64,000 nucleotides of DNA from Phoronis australis (Eukaryota; Phoronida; Phoronidae). The position numbers were made by a program, and so were the translations under genes. The notes under the pieces were generated by a model. That model was not told the DNA's origin. It made no database searches and saw nothing but the letters and a program-made list of their open reading frames with translations. Location of the stretch: positions 631,733 through 695,732 of the forward strand of contig NMRA01000002.1 of NCBI GenBank assembly GCA_002633005.1, read 5' to 3'. Positions 12,705-22,970 of this stretch are shown in pieces (position 1 is the stretch's first letter; every line of letters begins with the position of its first letter).

Positions 12705-13408
12705 GGATACATAGGCGGATTTAGGGGGGGGGCCCAGGGGGCCCGGGCCCCCCCCCCCCCTTGGCTGGCGCAAAAAAAAATAAAACAGCAAGAGCGTAGG
12801 GAAACGTTGAGTTTATTAATTTGCCCCGGTAATTAAAATTATGCAGATGAAAAAAGATTTAAATGTGTGCAGTTTTAGTGTTTGGGGGGGGGGGTCAGAT
12901 CCAATTTCAAGTGTCAAATTCGGAACACGGCGCATTCGTAACGGAACTATGGCTAAGTATAAGCTCTCCCGCGATATCCCAGGCGACCGGCAGTGGCGCT
13001 GCGCACTGCGACCCCGTTTCCATCGTCTGCTCCACTGTGCAATGGAGAAAATTTACTTCATTTTTAAAGAAAATGGAACCTGAGTGACGATGAAAAAACA
13101 GAAGCTGCTGGTAAGATGTGAATTTTAATCGAAGCCTTAGTGAATCACTCAGAAACTCGCAATACTCTCTTTGTCAAACCTTATCTTAAGACGATTTCCA
13201 AAGCAATCCCGTCATTATTGCCAACACGAAAAACGGATTTGGTCTTTTGGGCATTTGAAGACTACTTTAAATACGACAAATTTGTTAAGAATTGATGGCA
13301 CAAAACGTAAAACGTGTAATAAGCATTACAAAAAGAAGTAGGTTTCGCGCGCAAACGCTGTGGATCATAAACAAGTAGGTCTCTTAGTTTGAATGTGTTA
13401 GTGAAGTC

Positions 13409-13466
13409 GTGGTGGTGTAGTGGCAAATTACGCGCGTCCTACCAACCAGGTCGTGAGTTCGAGTCT
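13409..13466 (+). repeat. tRNA-like Pol III promoter segment inside hAT-like copy 1
   Basis: GGTGTAGTGGCAAATTACGC resembles an A box and GGTCGTGAGTTCGAGTC a B box, about 35 bases apart, followed by a T-run at 13489-13498 that could end Pol III transcription. There is no proper acceptor stem, so this is a tRNA-derived SINE head, not a tRNA gene. The matching segment in copy 2 shows that it was present before the copies spread. Confidence 0.55.
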
Positions 13467-13563
13467 GTGAAAGGTGCAATTTTTCCTGTTTTTTTTTTCC
13501 TTTTTTTCTTGGATAATACATCAGAAATCAAGGAAAATGCTTGATTTTTAGAGGAAAAAACAG

Positions 13564-13617
13564 AAAAATTTCCTGGGCGGGAGGGGGGTTTGCCCCCCTC
13601 CCGCCCAGGAAATTTTT
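13564..13617. repeat. Perfect 25-bp-stem hairpin
   Basis: The arm 13564-13588 (AAAAATTTCCTGGGCGGGAG, then a run of six G) is followed by the 4-base loop TTTG and its exact reverse complement at 13593-13617. In copy 2 the right arm is cut short and the loop reads CAAA, the reverse complement of TTTG. Confidence 0.85.
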
Positions 13618-13735
13618 CCGACCTCTCCCCCATTCGGTGCTATGCGCATCTACAATCGTGGTTTGCGCAAATGCTTACAGCTGGACAAGATGTTGGGCCC
13701 CCCCCTTGTGATATCCTAGATCCGCTTCTGGGATA

Positions 13736-16025
13736 TAATGCGAAAGAGATTTCTGTCGGTACGCTAATAAAATAATCGAATATTTCCATTAGCCATCAAA
13801 AAGGCTATAGTGCATTTCTGAATATGTAACTAGCAGGGATCATTTTACAAAAACATGCCTATGGGTCAAATGACCTCAGAGACTCTATGAACCACGTTAA
13901 CTTCTTCAGCCCTTTTCCGATTCATCTTTCAGGTGTGTATTTGTCTGATATCCCAGTACGGGATTTTACTGCATTTCAGTTAAGCAAACCTAAAACCCAC
14001 AACTAGGACCAGCACTTTTACAATATGTGGTCCCAAATGATCCGCGGTAACGCGGGTGCGACATTGACGAAAGCGATGATAGGTCTGAGCCTCTTGCAAT
14101 AATTTTTATATTCTTTAGAACCTGGCATGCTAAACCATATATCACTGACACGGAGCTTGTTGTTTAATCAGGTAGTGTAAAAATGTGTTAGAATCTGAAT
14201 GCAACGCATATTTTTTCCGTGGCGGAGTCACCAACGTAATTTTGATGCCCCAGTTGGCCCGAGTTGAGCAATTGCAATTAGGTAATAAAACTTTTATGCT
14301 CTAGTGACGCGGGACGCACTCCTTCAGTTTCCCCTGTCAATAGTTTTAAAACTATGAAGTTATATATAGCGACCAATGAATTTAGTGAGCACGCTTTTCA
14401 CATTATGGAGTCACGACACGAGTCAGCTGGGAAATCTACTCAACTGACGATAACATGACTATAACAATATAATGTCATATGCTAAGTACGTTGTTCAACA
14501 CTAAAATGTGTTGTATCGATATTGTGGGAGTCGACAGTCAGGTCTGCGGCAAGACTCACTCACAAAAACAAGACGTTATTTGATAGCACGTTTTACGCTC
14601 CAGGCAGCTTTTCTAATTTCGATTCTCCGTTGAAGACTATCGACGCGCTGACGGAAAATCAACACTGACTCTTATCATCGCGATGGATTAAGACGTGTTT
14701 CTTGTAGTCGGTGGCTCCCCAACGATACGAGGATAAGAGCGAAGATTATAACTTCAAATCTATATCTCTTAGTTAATGTTTTCAAGCTTTGTCTGTTTTA
14801 GAAATCTCAAAATGGCTTTGGAACGCAACTAGGGTAAACAATTGATTTTGAAAACAATTCAAATTTGGCGGATGACAAACACGGATTGATATTGTCTCGT
14901 TGGTCGCGTCCATTTGGTGTATGCAAAATTCTGATTCAAGGGACATTCTATTAGTATATGTATACGCATATTTATATAAACAGGCCAAGAATTTTTATTC
15001 GCCAGTTGACTTCATGCGTTGTCGGTGGGAGTCGTATTCTCCAGAGGACCAGTATCAGTTGGGGGTATCTACACCTCCTTCCGTTGGCGAACATTACACA
15101 TGACCGTCTAGGTTTCGTTAACTCGTGAAATAGTACTTAACGCGTGCACAAGGCCGTGACTTTCACTGCTGCGATTTCTGTTAGATACTAGCTGATCTAC
15201 ATAGACTGTTTACAAACATCGGTGAAGGAGTAAACACAAGACGTGTACAGGTTAACATGTCAGGTAAGTAGTTAATGGGGGTGAGTATACTTCCTTCATT
15301 TTTTAACGGTTATCTCGTCAACTTAATGTTCAAAATGATTGATCATCGGCTTGAAGACCAATGTTAAAAACTAAACGCAATTCGACTCGACGTACTTAGC
15401 CTTTTTCCCCAACGTCGGTTATTCGGCGCTAAATCATCGCAGAATGTTTTTATTATAAGAAATAGTAGGCATTAAGTCTTAAGAAAGCAAGGAATTTACA
15501 CAGCTGAGCTAGAACCCGTGCTTGGACCTATCTTGATAAAGGAGTACATTGTTGTGCGGCTATAGGTTATGATGGGTCGTGTTTCACAAAAATGTGATTC
15601 ATCAATTGATGCATAGCCCAGCCAGGATGAGTGATTTGTGCCAGTTTTCACAACAGAATAAACCGCTAAGCAGTCGATCACGATTTTAAAGAAAATCGCT
15701 GAAACGGGTCATGCATAGATATTAATTGGAGTCAGTGTTTGAAAATGATATTCATGACTTATTGAAATATCCGTTCCTGGTCATGAAGTGAAATTGATCA
15801 AACAGCCGGGTCAGTTTACATGCTCCGTTCTTTTAAAAGGGACATTATTGGTTTACGGCTGAAAAACATATTTTAGGGATTAATGATGGATGGAACAGAC
15901 TTCTAGAAGTTCTTTAAGTTAGTTTGACCAGAGCTATAAAGCTGCAAAATGCTTTTTTGGGGTTTCATTGCAAATCGTACGTAATTCTCGTCGTTGTCTT
16001 CCAGGCATCCCGCTGAAATCGAAGC
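13736..16025. other. Intergenic, no gene seen
   Basis: Mixed AT-rich sequence. ORFs at 14782-15103 overlap on both strands without domains. Confidence 0.4.
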
Positions 16026-16140
16026 TGTTGACTTAGCTCCGTCAGCAGAGCGTTAGACTGCCACGCGAGGGCCCCAGGTTTAGTTCCGTTCTGAGACTGA
16101 ACGTAGCAACATACTTTTCTCCATGATACTGCCATTTAAA
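16026..16140 (+). repeat. tRNA-derived SINE relic
   Basis: TTAGCTCCGTCAGCAGAGCG resembles an A-box region and AGGTTTAGTTCC a decayed B box; then TTCTGAGACTGA and ACTTTTCT follow. The last two motifs also follow the B box at 18402, so the two loci appear to share a SINE body. Confidence 0.45.
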
Positions 16141-17214
16141 GAACCAGTTATCGTCGAGAAATGAACCTGTAACCGCTGCAGTGGCAGTTAAACGCTCTGC
16201 TCGTGCTGGGAAATTAATTCGTCCACTCAAAAGTATTTAAAGATACACTTTCCATTACAATCAGTAATTTAGAAGTCATGATTAGTTTCGTTAATCGAAA
16301 GATATTACTAAAATATAAAGATTTCGTAACTTTCAGCCTTTTCTGTGTTTGCATTATTCTATTATTATTTTTAAAAAGTTTTTAAAGAGTGGGCGGTGTT
16401 TCCGCGGAAATCTAATGACAAATGGCGACAGTTGAATGAGTACAAATAATGCACGAGAGATCTGTCACTCATTACGGCGGCGACTTTAGGTAATAGTGCA
16501 CTACCAAAAATAAAATTAAACTAAAACATTCATATTAAATTCAGTTAACATTGACAATATTTTGGAGTTGTGTTGAATGAGGACTATTTGGACTCAAAGA
16601 ACCACGGAACGCGAAAGCTCGTCAAAATATCTTTTAATCAATTCCTGACGAAAGTACCATCTCGCAACGTCTATTACAGAGTAATTCACTTTCCCCTGTG
16701 AGGAAAAATTCAGAAAAAAATCACAAAATTCACGATTTTTAAAATACGCGCTAAGGAAAAACTCTGTGGTTACCACAAAGTTTCTAATCTACCTCCCACT
16801 TATGATAAATACGCGCATGCGTTCACAGTCAGTTGATTGAAGTCGCTTGCGGTCAAAGGTCACAATTTCCATATAAGGGCAACGTCTACATCTTGCCATA
16901 CCAAATGATGAGACGTGCTTTGCCTTGTGGGAGAAAAATCGACAAAGTGGCGAGCAGTTGACAGATCGTCTTTTTGAAATTTTAAACTAAAAGTAAATGT
17001 TTTGATATCAACGAAAATTAGAAATCTTTACGAGCAAACTTAAAATTACCTGGTGAGCAGGTTGAATTCTGTTTCAGTGGCAGAGAACCACTTTAAATGT
17101 TGCAACTTAGTCTGTTTATCGCGTTCCAGACCTCTTTAAGTTTCAACTGACCTAACTTGCGTTAAAATTCGTGCCATGACATTTTAAAATGTAGTGAATT
17201 GGAAAGTGTAATTT
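16141..17214. other. Intergenic, no gene seen
   Basis: Contains an isolated ACGCGCATGCGT motif near 16811 that fits the NRF1 consensus, without a nearby credible exon. Confidence 0.35.
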
Positions 17215-17421
17215 AACTGATAAAGCCACCGGCCTTGAGTTCAGAGAATGTGTGGTAGACAACGACAAGAATTGACAGTATGTAATAAAACAACAAAATC
17301 ACAACGGATTCTGTTGTTTTATAACTGTGTTCAAAGCTAATCGCTTCCACAAGACTTGCCCATTTAATAATAATGCCCAAAATGCGTTTTTTCGGCCGTA
17401 AAACCGCTAATGTCCCACTAA
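17215..17421 (+). repeat. Dispersed repeat family R1, copy B
   Basis: Shares CCTTGAGTTCAGAGAATG, TAGACAACGACAAGAATTG, CACAACGGATTCTGTTGTTT, TTCAAAGCTAATCGCTTC and CGTTTTTTCGGCCGTAAAAC with the other R1 copies, in the same order and on the same strand. Confidence 0.7.
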
Positions 17422-18349
17422 ATGTTTGCGATTTCATAAGTGCACTTCAACATGCATCGGAAATAAACAATCAAGGACAACGCAAATCACAATGTCTTTT
17501 CGGTATTATGCAATTTAACGTCAACAACTCTTGTCAACAGTCAAACAATTTTTAGGTAAATGAAAAAGAAAAAATCGCTATAAGGCCAAAAAGCATATTT
17601 CATTATGGTCTGTGCTCACTGGCTTAAGGAAAAAATTGAGCTCGACCGCATCAATTTCAGTCAAGGTCTTGTGCTTGCTGAAAAGTTGGACAAAAGGCAA
17701 GGGTAAGCAAGGTTTGAAACACCATGGTTTGCCAAACGATGCATAGAGGCTTGGGCAGTGCTCGAAAAGTCCACAGAACTAAGTTTCGCTACTGAAATAG
17801 CCATGTACTGTTTTCAAGGGATCGCCATCCTGGCGACGCAAAATACCGCAGTACTTGCCGTGACGTTTACTACATGCGGGCTGCATTTGTGCCTCAGTCT
17901 GTTGTGCATAATAAACTAGTATATCCCAATTAGCTCTGATTCTCGTATTTCTTTGAACTGCCCAGGAAGCAACCCAACTTTGTTTACTGCATTTTAAAGT
18001 TGCGGAAAGCCATAACTGGGCCACGTGACGTACACAAATGACCTATTTTCCATATATGGCATTATGTAGATTGATTGACTACGCGAGAGAGGAATTAAGC
18101 CAAAGCTGTAATTAGGTAACAATACTCTGACCCAATAACTGACGAAAATTGGCAGGCGATCATGAATTCCTTTACGATGTCAAGAAATCGGTTTTACGGC
18201 TCGGATTAATGTTGGAGGAGATAGAGCTCAAAACAACAAAATCCATTTTTGTGATATCATTTCAAATCACCATTTTTTGCCGTTACTTGTCGCTCAGATG
18301 TCGATGACTTTACTAGTTGAATACGCCTGAAATACTATGGCGTTATTAA
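17422..18349. other. Intergenic, no gene seen
   Basis: No domain-bearing ORF and no recognised repeat. Confidence 0.4.
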
Positions 18350-18450
18350 AGGAGATTTAGCGCTGGCAGCAGAACATTAATTATGGGTTGGAGGTACGTT
18401 CGATTCCGCGCTGAGACTGATCCCAGAAATTCACTTTTCTTGCTTTACAT
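18350..18450 (+). repeat. tRNA-derived SINE relic, second copy
   Basis: A good B box, ACGTTCGATTCC, is followed by CGCTGAGACTGA and ACTTTTCT, as at 16026-16140. The A-box side (TTTAGCGCTGGCAGCAGAAC) is eroded. Confidence 0.45.
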
Positions 18451-20237
18451 GTTTCTTTCATCGCATTTTCTATCCCAATCCTTCTCTAAGGCGGTTGCAT
18501 AAATGCAACGTTAACAAATGTCAAAAGCTACATTTTAAATATCCAGTGTAGGCTACTTGGGTACAGGGGAACCTTGACTACAACACCTGACAGCTTGCAA
18601 ATGTACGCGGTTCCAAACTTGCCTCGTGACAGCTAAGTAGCTGAACGAATAACCGCTAAAGTGAAGTGTTGAATGGTCATTCATTGGATCGTCTGCGTTG
18701 CAATTTAGTTCACACTTCCCGAGCGGTCATCGCGGCGCGAGGTGGTGTCGGTCTAAATTTTGAACACTATTTCTAATCGCAAAATCTGCTGTTGTAAAGG
18801 ATAATTTACGATCGCCATTTGGCATCATACTGGATTTTGTCTCCATTTTCGTGCCTGCTGTCGCTAATGGGCTGTGAAAAGGGGGACTTTTCCAGCAACG
18901 ACACGGGTGCAGCAAACTATTCCCCACTCGAAACTGGTTAGGGTTGGGTAGAAGAAAAAGGATCCCACATCATATCTGCTCGTCTGTGGCGGATTTCTTT
19001 TTTGAAAGAGTGAGCAACGAAAAAGATACACACCACTCGATTGTCTGTAATATCAAATATATACCAGAACAAACTAAGCTTTTTGGCCTTACATTATTTT
19101 ACACGTGCTGCTTTTACCATCAAGACATTACCACTTGGCAATGTATGTTACGTCTAAAAGGACTTGAAGCTGACATGACGAAACTCTACCGTGACTTTCG
19201 TGATTGTTGTGCGTGTTTTACTCAATGCCACAATGAGGATATAACTGACAGCGATTTAGAATACTAAGTTTGTTCAAAGTATCTGATTTTCATCTGTACA
19301 TAAAAGAACCACAAATTTAATCTTATCTTAGGAGTGTTTTATCAATTGTATCATATGAGCTTTTCATGTTGCGAGATTTGCAAATTCAGAATCTGTCGCT
19401 TAAAAGCATACGACACGCTGCTTGCAAGGACTATTTATTTTCCTATTTCATGTACTCTAGATACGCATCATTTTGTACAAGAATACGTTTTTTGATATTT
19501 CAATCTCTTTACATTATACTACGTATGCATTATACTGAAGACGGTGGGGCTTAAGTTTCAAGTGCAGTTAGAATAATCGATAATACAAAGAGGCATTGGC
19601 ACGTGTTGCTCGGCGTTGATCTTCGCGATCTTGAGTCAAACTTGTCTACAAGGAAGCTTCTTAACAACGACACTATTTTCTGAAACGACAATTATGTTAA
19701 AATGAAATTCGATCAGAAAAAAAACGCATAATTGATCTAGTTGTGTTCGTCTTGAGAACTAATGCAGTATTACTTAGAAGTACGTCCTGATCAAAAATGT
19801 CACGTGAGGTAAAGTACTGCGAGATATTCTCGGTACGGTGACACGAGCGCCAGGATATACTCCGGTGGACGTATTTGGGAGGGGGGGGGGGGTGACCGCG
19901 ACTCAACACTTACCTTTTCAAACCTGTTCTTGATCAATTAAGGTCAAATGGGGACTGCCGCTAGGTTGCCTAGCCGCTTAGATTCGTTTATGTTGCTTAA
20001 AAAATTCTCTAAAAGTGAGACGGGAGGGTGTTCTTTTCTTTAAATAGTGAGGCACAGTCTTCGAAATGAATCAGGCGCAAAGCGGAACCAATCGTATTAT
20101 TTTTCGGCCTAAATTTCTATACGTTGTACCTCGTACCTATAGTTACAGTCATCCGGAACATCTCGGGTATTTTCATGGCCACAAACTATTTTCGGAGATG
20201 TTTCATGGTATCTGCGCATGTGCGAACTTCACTTACA
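18451..20237. other. Intergenic with two unassigned ORFs
   Basis: On -, a 39-codon frame starts at the inner ATG near 18846 (GCACGAAAATGGAG context) and runs to 18727. On +, the end of the 18944-19267 ORF is acidic and Cys-containing (CCACFTQCHNEDITDSDLEY). Both have protein-like composition, but I recognise no family and see no clear exon structure. A poly-G run lies at about 19880-19892. Confidence 0.3.
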
Positions 20238-20711
20238 GCCTCGTCCCCAAGCCTCAAGATGGCGCTGATCGGTTTAGCCATTTAAGGCTTGGTTATGGGA
20301 AATACCTTTTGCGCAATGATTGGCCGCTGCCTTGACGTCATTAAAACAAAGGCAGATTTTAATTATTTTAACAGGCGTTGTTGCTGCCATTCATGAAGCA
20401 GTTTGAAATAAAGGTTGTTGGCGAACTTATTTTCCATTTTTTTTATTAATAGTATCATAGAAATTGATCTGTTTTCGAATAAAATCACATAATTTTTGCA
20501 ATAATTTAGGCCTAAATTGCTGCAGTATACCGTTAGTTTTCATTTTTACATTACACAGCAAAAATTTTAAAGTTGATATAACTTTATATTACTTGCGATA
20601 TTCCGGCGATGTCCGTAAAAATGTGTCAGAATTCTTACACACTTCATTTCCCATAACCAAGCCTCAGATGGCTAAACCGATCAGCGCCATCTTGAGGCTT
20701 GAGAACGAGGC
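20238..20711. mobile_element. 474-bp inverted-repeat element
   Basis: Left arm 20238-20303 and right arm 20646-20711 are reverse complements over about 66 bases with few mismatches; both hold CAAGATGGCGCTGATCGG and TTATGGGAAAT. The 342-bp centre is AT-rich and non-coding. It lies 44 bp before the THAP element. A fold-back or MITE is likely. No target duplication is evident. Confidence 0.7.
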
Positions 20712-20864
20712 TGACTTCAATCACTACAGCAAGTCACGTGATAGTGAAAATGGAGAATAGCGGATTTGCAGCGACGCCATATTGAAATTAGGTTAAAATG
20801 GTGCATTGTGGGTGCTGTGGTCAGGATTCCGAAAGCGGCCATAGTAACAAGCATAATACGCGGT

Positions 20865-22102
20865 ATGAGCGCGAAGAAAACTTACAGCGGATACACTTGT
20901 TGTGTTCCTGGCTGCTTCAAAAACAACAAGAGAGATAAAAATCTGAGTTTGTATGTGTTCCCTGTAAACCAAGAACTTCGTGAAAAATGAATAAACAACA
21001 TTAGGAGACCTGGGAGTAAGGGGAAATTTAGCGCATTCAAACGAACGCGGGGCCATCTATAGTAGGCAACACGTAGCCCCTCGGTTGGCCATGTAGGGGC
21101 TACAATACTTCCATTCGCTTTCTGTACTCATTTCGTTACTCCAGTGTATTTTAAACGGGCCGTGACCGGATTTGGGTTACCGATTTCGAGTTTTCACCTC
21201 GTCAAAAATACAATCTACACTTAAAACTATCATTTAAAAAACGCTTACTTTCATCATTGGTCCTTTCTACTTCTATACATATCTTTAATGAAGCTTAGTT
21301 GTGAGAATTAAGTTGACTTTGGCGAAGAATTACAACTCCATTATTTTGGTTGCCGTTAATTTTATCACCGCGTGCGCGATAACCACAAAGCATGTCAACT
21401 GAATCCCGTGAGGAGTAGGCGCAAGGTTAGCGCGAGACTGAGCGAAGCGCGTGACGCTAGCGCGCGACACTTGTAAAATAGCATGAGAAGGTATCGGGTG
21501 AAACTTGTAAGATGTGTGTCCCTTGGACTTTTTATTCGTCAACATGCGTAATTTCACGTAACTTCCTCAAAATGGCACCCGGTAACCGTGACTGAGAGAA
21601 ACTCGAACAAACCGCGAGAGATTTTCATCGATTCGTTCAAGTTTTGCTGACTAAATTGTATCCAGAGTCGTAGTATGTGTTAATTATAAACTCCGTGTTC
21701 CTATATGTATGCCGGGTTCATTTGATTTTATTTGCTGTATTTTGAAATGAATAACTTTTTGTGAGGATGTACTATCGCCCCTGAATGCCTGCGGCATCCA
21801 GTGCGATGTAATTGCCTAGGGGCCATCGTGTGTGCAGCGATCATTTTCCTGGTGGAAAAAAGACTTATGAGAACAACATTCCGACGGAGTTTCCACTTAA
21901 AATTAACGTCTCTAGCATATCCACGACGAAAGCTACAAAAGTTAAGCAACCTAAGATTTCGAACGCCGATAACCCCAATACTGAACACGGAGACAGTCGT
22001 GCTCTCGGTCACACGGTCACTGATCGTAGCTACGCTGTGTTTACAAACGAGAGAGAGGACTTGCTTGGTATTATAAAGCAAAAAATGAAACATGGTTTTT
22101 AG
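20865..22102 (+). pseudogene. Disrupted THAP-domain protein gene
   Basis: The first piece starts at ATG 20865 and encodes [20 protein letters not shown], then [11 protein letters not shown]: the Cys-x4-Cys pair, FP and LREK of a THAP domain. The next codon, where the family has an invariant Trp, is TGA (20988-20990). The frame then continues as INNIRRPG...AFKRTRGH up to 21057. The second piece starts at 21820 with GHRVCSDHFPGGKKTYENN, supplying the Cys-x2-His half, and runs about 70 further codons to 22102. Between them lie 770 bp bounded by a repeated GGGGCCATC. The two halves fit together only if that block is removed exactly, and it has no GT-AG ends, so it looks like an insertion. A Lys-rich tail follows the domain; no transposase core is seen. 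Confidence 0.7.
21058..21827. mobile_element. 770-bp insertion splitting the THAP domain
   Basis: It is flanked by GGGGCCATC at 21049-21057 and 21819-21827, like a 9-bp (or 8-bp) target duplication. Near the left edge is TAGGCAACACG; the reverse complement of the right edge begins TAGGCAATTACATCG, a weak terminal inverted match offset by 5 bases. No transposase ORF is seen. 8-9 bp duplications occur in hAT, Merlin and Mutator-type insertions; the class is not decided. Confidence 0.5.
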
Positions 22103-22559
22103 TTTGCAAATCACTCCAAATGCACACACTATCCAGCCTGCTCAAGACATGCCTGACCACAAGCTATCCCATGAGCCTTCGCGAAGGAAGTAACTCGCAC
22201 ATGCGCAATGCGTAGTTCGTCTGCGCTGCAAATCCGCTATTCATGCCGCCGAATGCGCCGCGACAGATTCAATCAAGAGTTAACTGTACATCAGAAGACA
22301 GGCTGAAGCCATCTCTTGATCGAAGTTCGCACATGAGTAGATATGCAACACTTCCGTGGGATTGTGAGTCTACGGAAATACCCGAGGTGTTCCGTATAAC
22401 TCGCATTTTGTGTACTTGTTTGCACATGTTGGCTATACGCTAATCCAAATAAAAGTTGGTGCAACCGGTACGAAAAACAATGGCAATGAAATGATAAAAG
22501 CAGAAATTCCGGTGTTGTCATAGTATGCCTCTGCAGGTGGCCCAGTCACTAGGCGCGAA

Positions 22560-22697
22560 ACCTTCTCACCCACGACCTGACATAGCTGGAATTGACCAAT
22601 CGCAAGCTCCGCCCCTTGCGTAATGTTGACTAACAAACAATAAGGTTTACTCGGCAACGGGTTGTTTGTCGGGTAAAATGGCGGCTTGGAAACGAAG
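22560..22697 (+). promoter_or_regulatory. Promoter-like block with possible tiny first exon
   Basis: A CCAAT box (GACCAATCG, 22594-22602) and a GC box (CTCCGCCCC, 22607-22615) stand about 70 bases before AAAATGGCGGCTTGG. The ATG at 22678 opens M-A-A-W-K-R and meets AAG/GTGTGT, a plausible splice donor, at 22697/22698. ATGGCGGC also fits a YY1 site, common in TATA-less promoters. No second exon was found, so this may be a promoter without a visible gene. Confidence 0.3.
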
Positions 22698-22789
22698 GTG
22701 TGTCAAGAATGACGAGTTCTAAATGGTCAGTTAAGCCGTCACTCAAAGTCCTGGCGATAGGTCAATTGACACACAACATACATGGTGGA

Positions 22790-22970
22790 AACTTGACTGA
22801 CGACATTTCGTGAGGCTTCTCAAAAATAGTTCACCAAACAGACAATTTACGAGAAAGGGAACCAGAAGAAACGAAGTCCATTTATCAGAAACAAAAATGG
22901 TCGCTTGACATTGCTTGTGATGCACGGTATTACAAAACAACTTATGCTTTTCGCCTCAAAATACCGCTCT
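22790..22970 (+). repeat. Coding-like fragment family R3, copy 1
   Basis: One frame encodes NLREREPEETKS and then QKWSLDIACDARYYKTTY-like sequence (read QKQKWSLDIACDARYYK). The same protein-level pattern (E-E-V-I-K-S, KWS.DIA.DARYYK) is on the - strand at 28952-29143. The nucleotide match includes ACGACATTTCGTGAG and AATAGTTC. Copies are broken by stops. I do not recognise the protein; it is probably a transposon ORF. Confidence 0.5.

Larger units (their letters stand above)
12710..13730. mobile_element. hAT-like non-autonomous DNA transposon, copy 1
   Basis: Ends: CATAGGCGGATTTAGG on the left; on the right the reverse complement begins CAGAAGCGGATCTAGG. Flanking 5-bp duplications GGATA lie at 12705-12709 and 13731-13735. 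A second nearly full-length copy is at 52016-53035, with different 5-bp duplications. Inside are poly-G/C tracts next to both ends, a tRNA-like segment and a long hairpin. No transposase ORF is present; the longest frames (for example 12841-13083) are shared with copy 2 but lack known domains. A CA...TG end with 5-bp duplications fits what is described for 5-bp-TSD hAT groups; that assignment is inference. Confidence 0.8.
20755..22242 (+). mobile_element. THAP-domain element with 19-bp terminal inverted repeats
   Basis: GAATAGCGGATTTGCAGCG at 20755-20773 recurs exactly inverted at 22224-22242, enclosing 1,450 bp that carries a THAP-type DNA-binding domain in two pieces. Known: THAP domains are the DNA-binding part of P-element and Kolobok transposases and of many host factors. 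No catalytic transposase domain is seen, so this would be a non-autonomous or shortened element. No clear target duplication was found, so a host gene with chance repeats is not excluded; an exact 19-base inverted match makes that less likely. Confidence 0.6.

Noticed and set aside
13409-13466. Possible tRNA gene
   Set aside because: A and B boxes are present but there is no acceptor stem or 7-bp anticodon-arm structure; the segment recurs inside a second transposon copy.
18727-18927. Short N-terminus of a regulatory protein on the minus strand
   Set aside because: Good start context and protein-like composition, but it ends after 39 codons from the inner ATG and I see neither a donor site nor a known motif.
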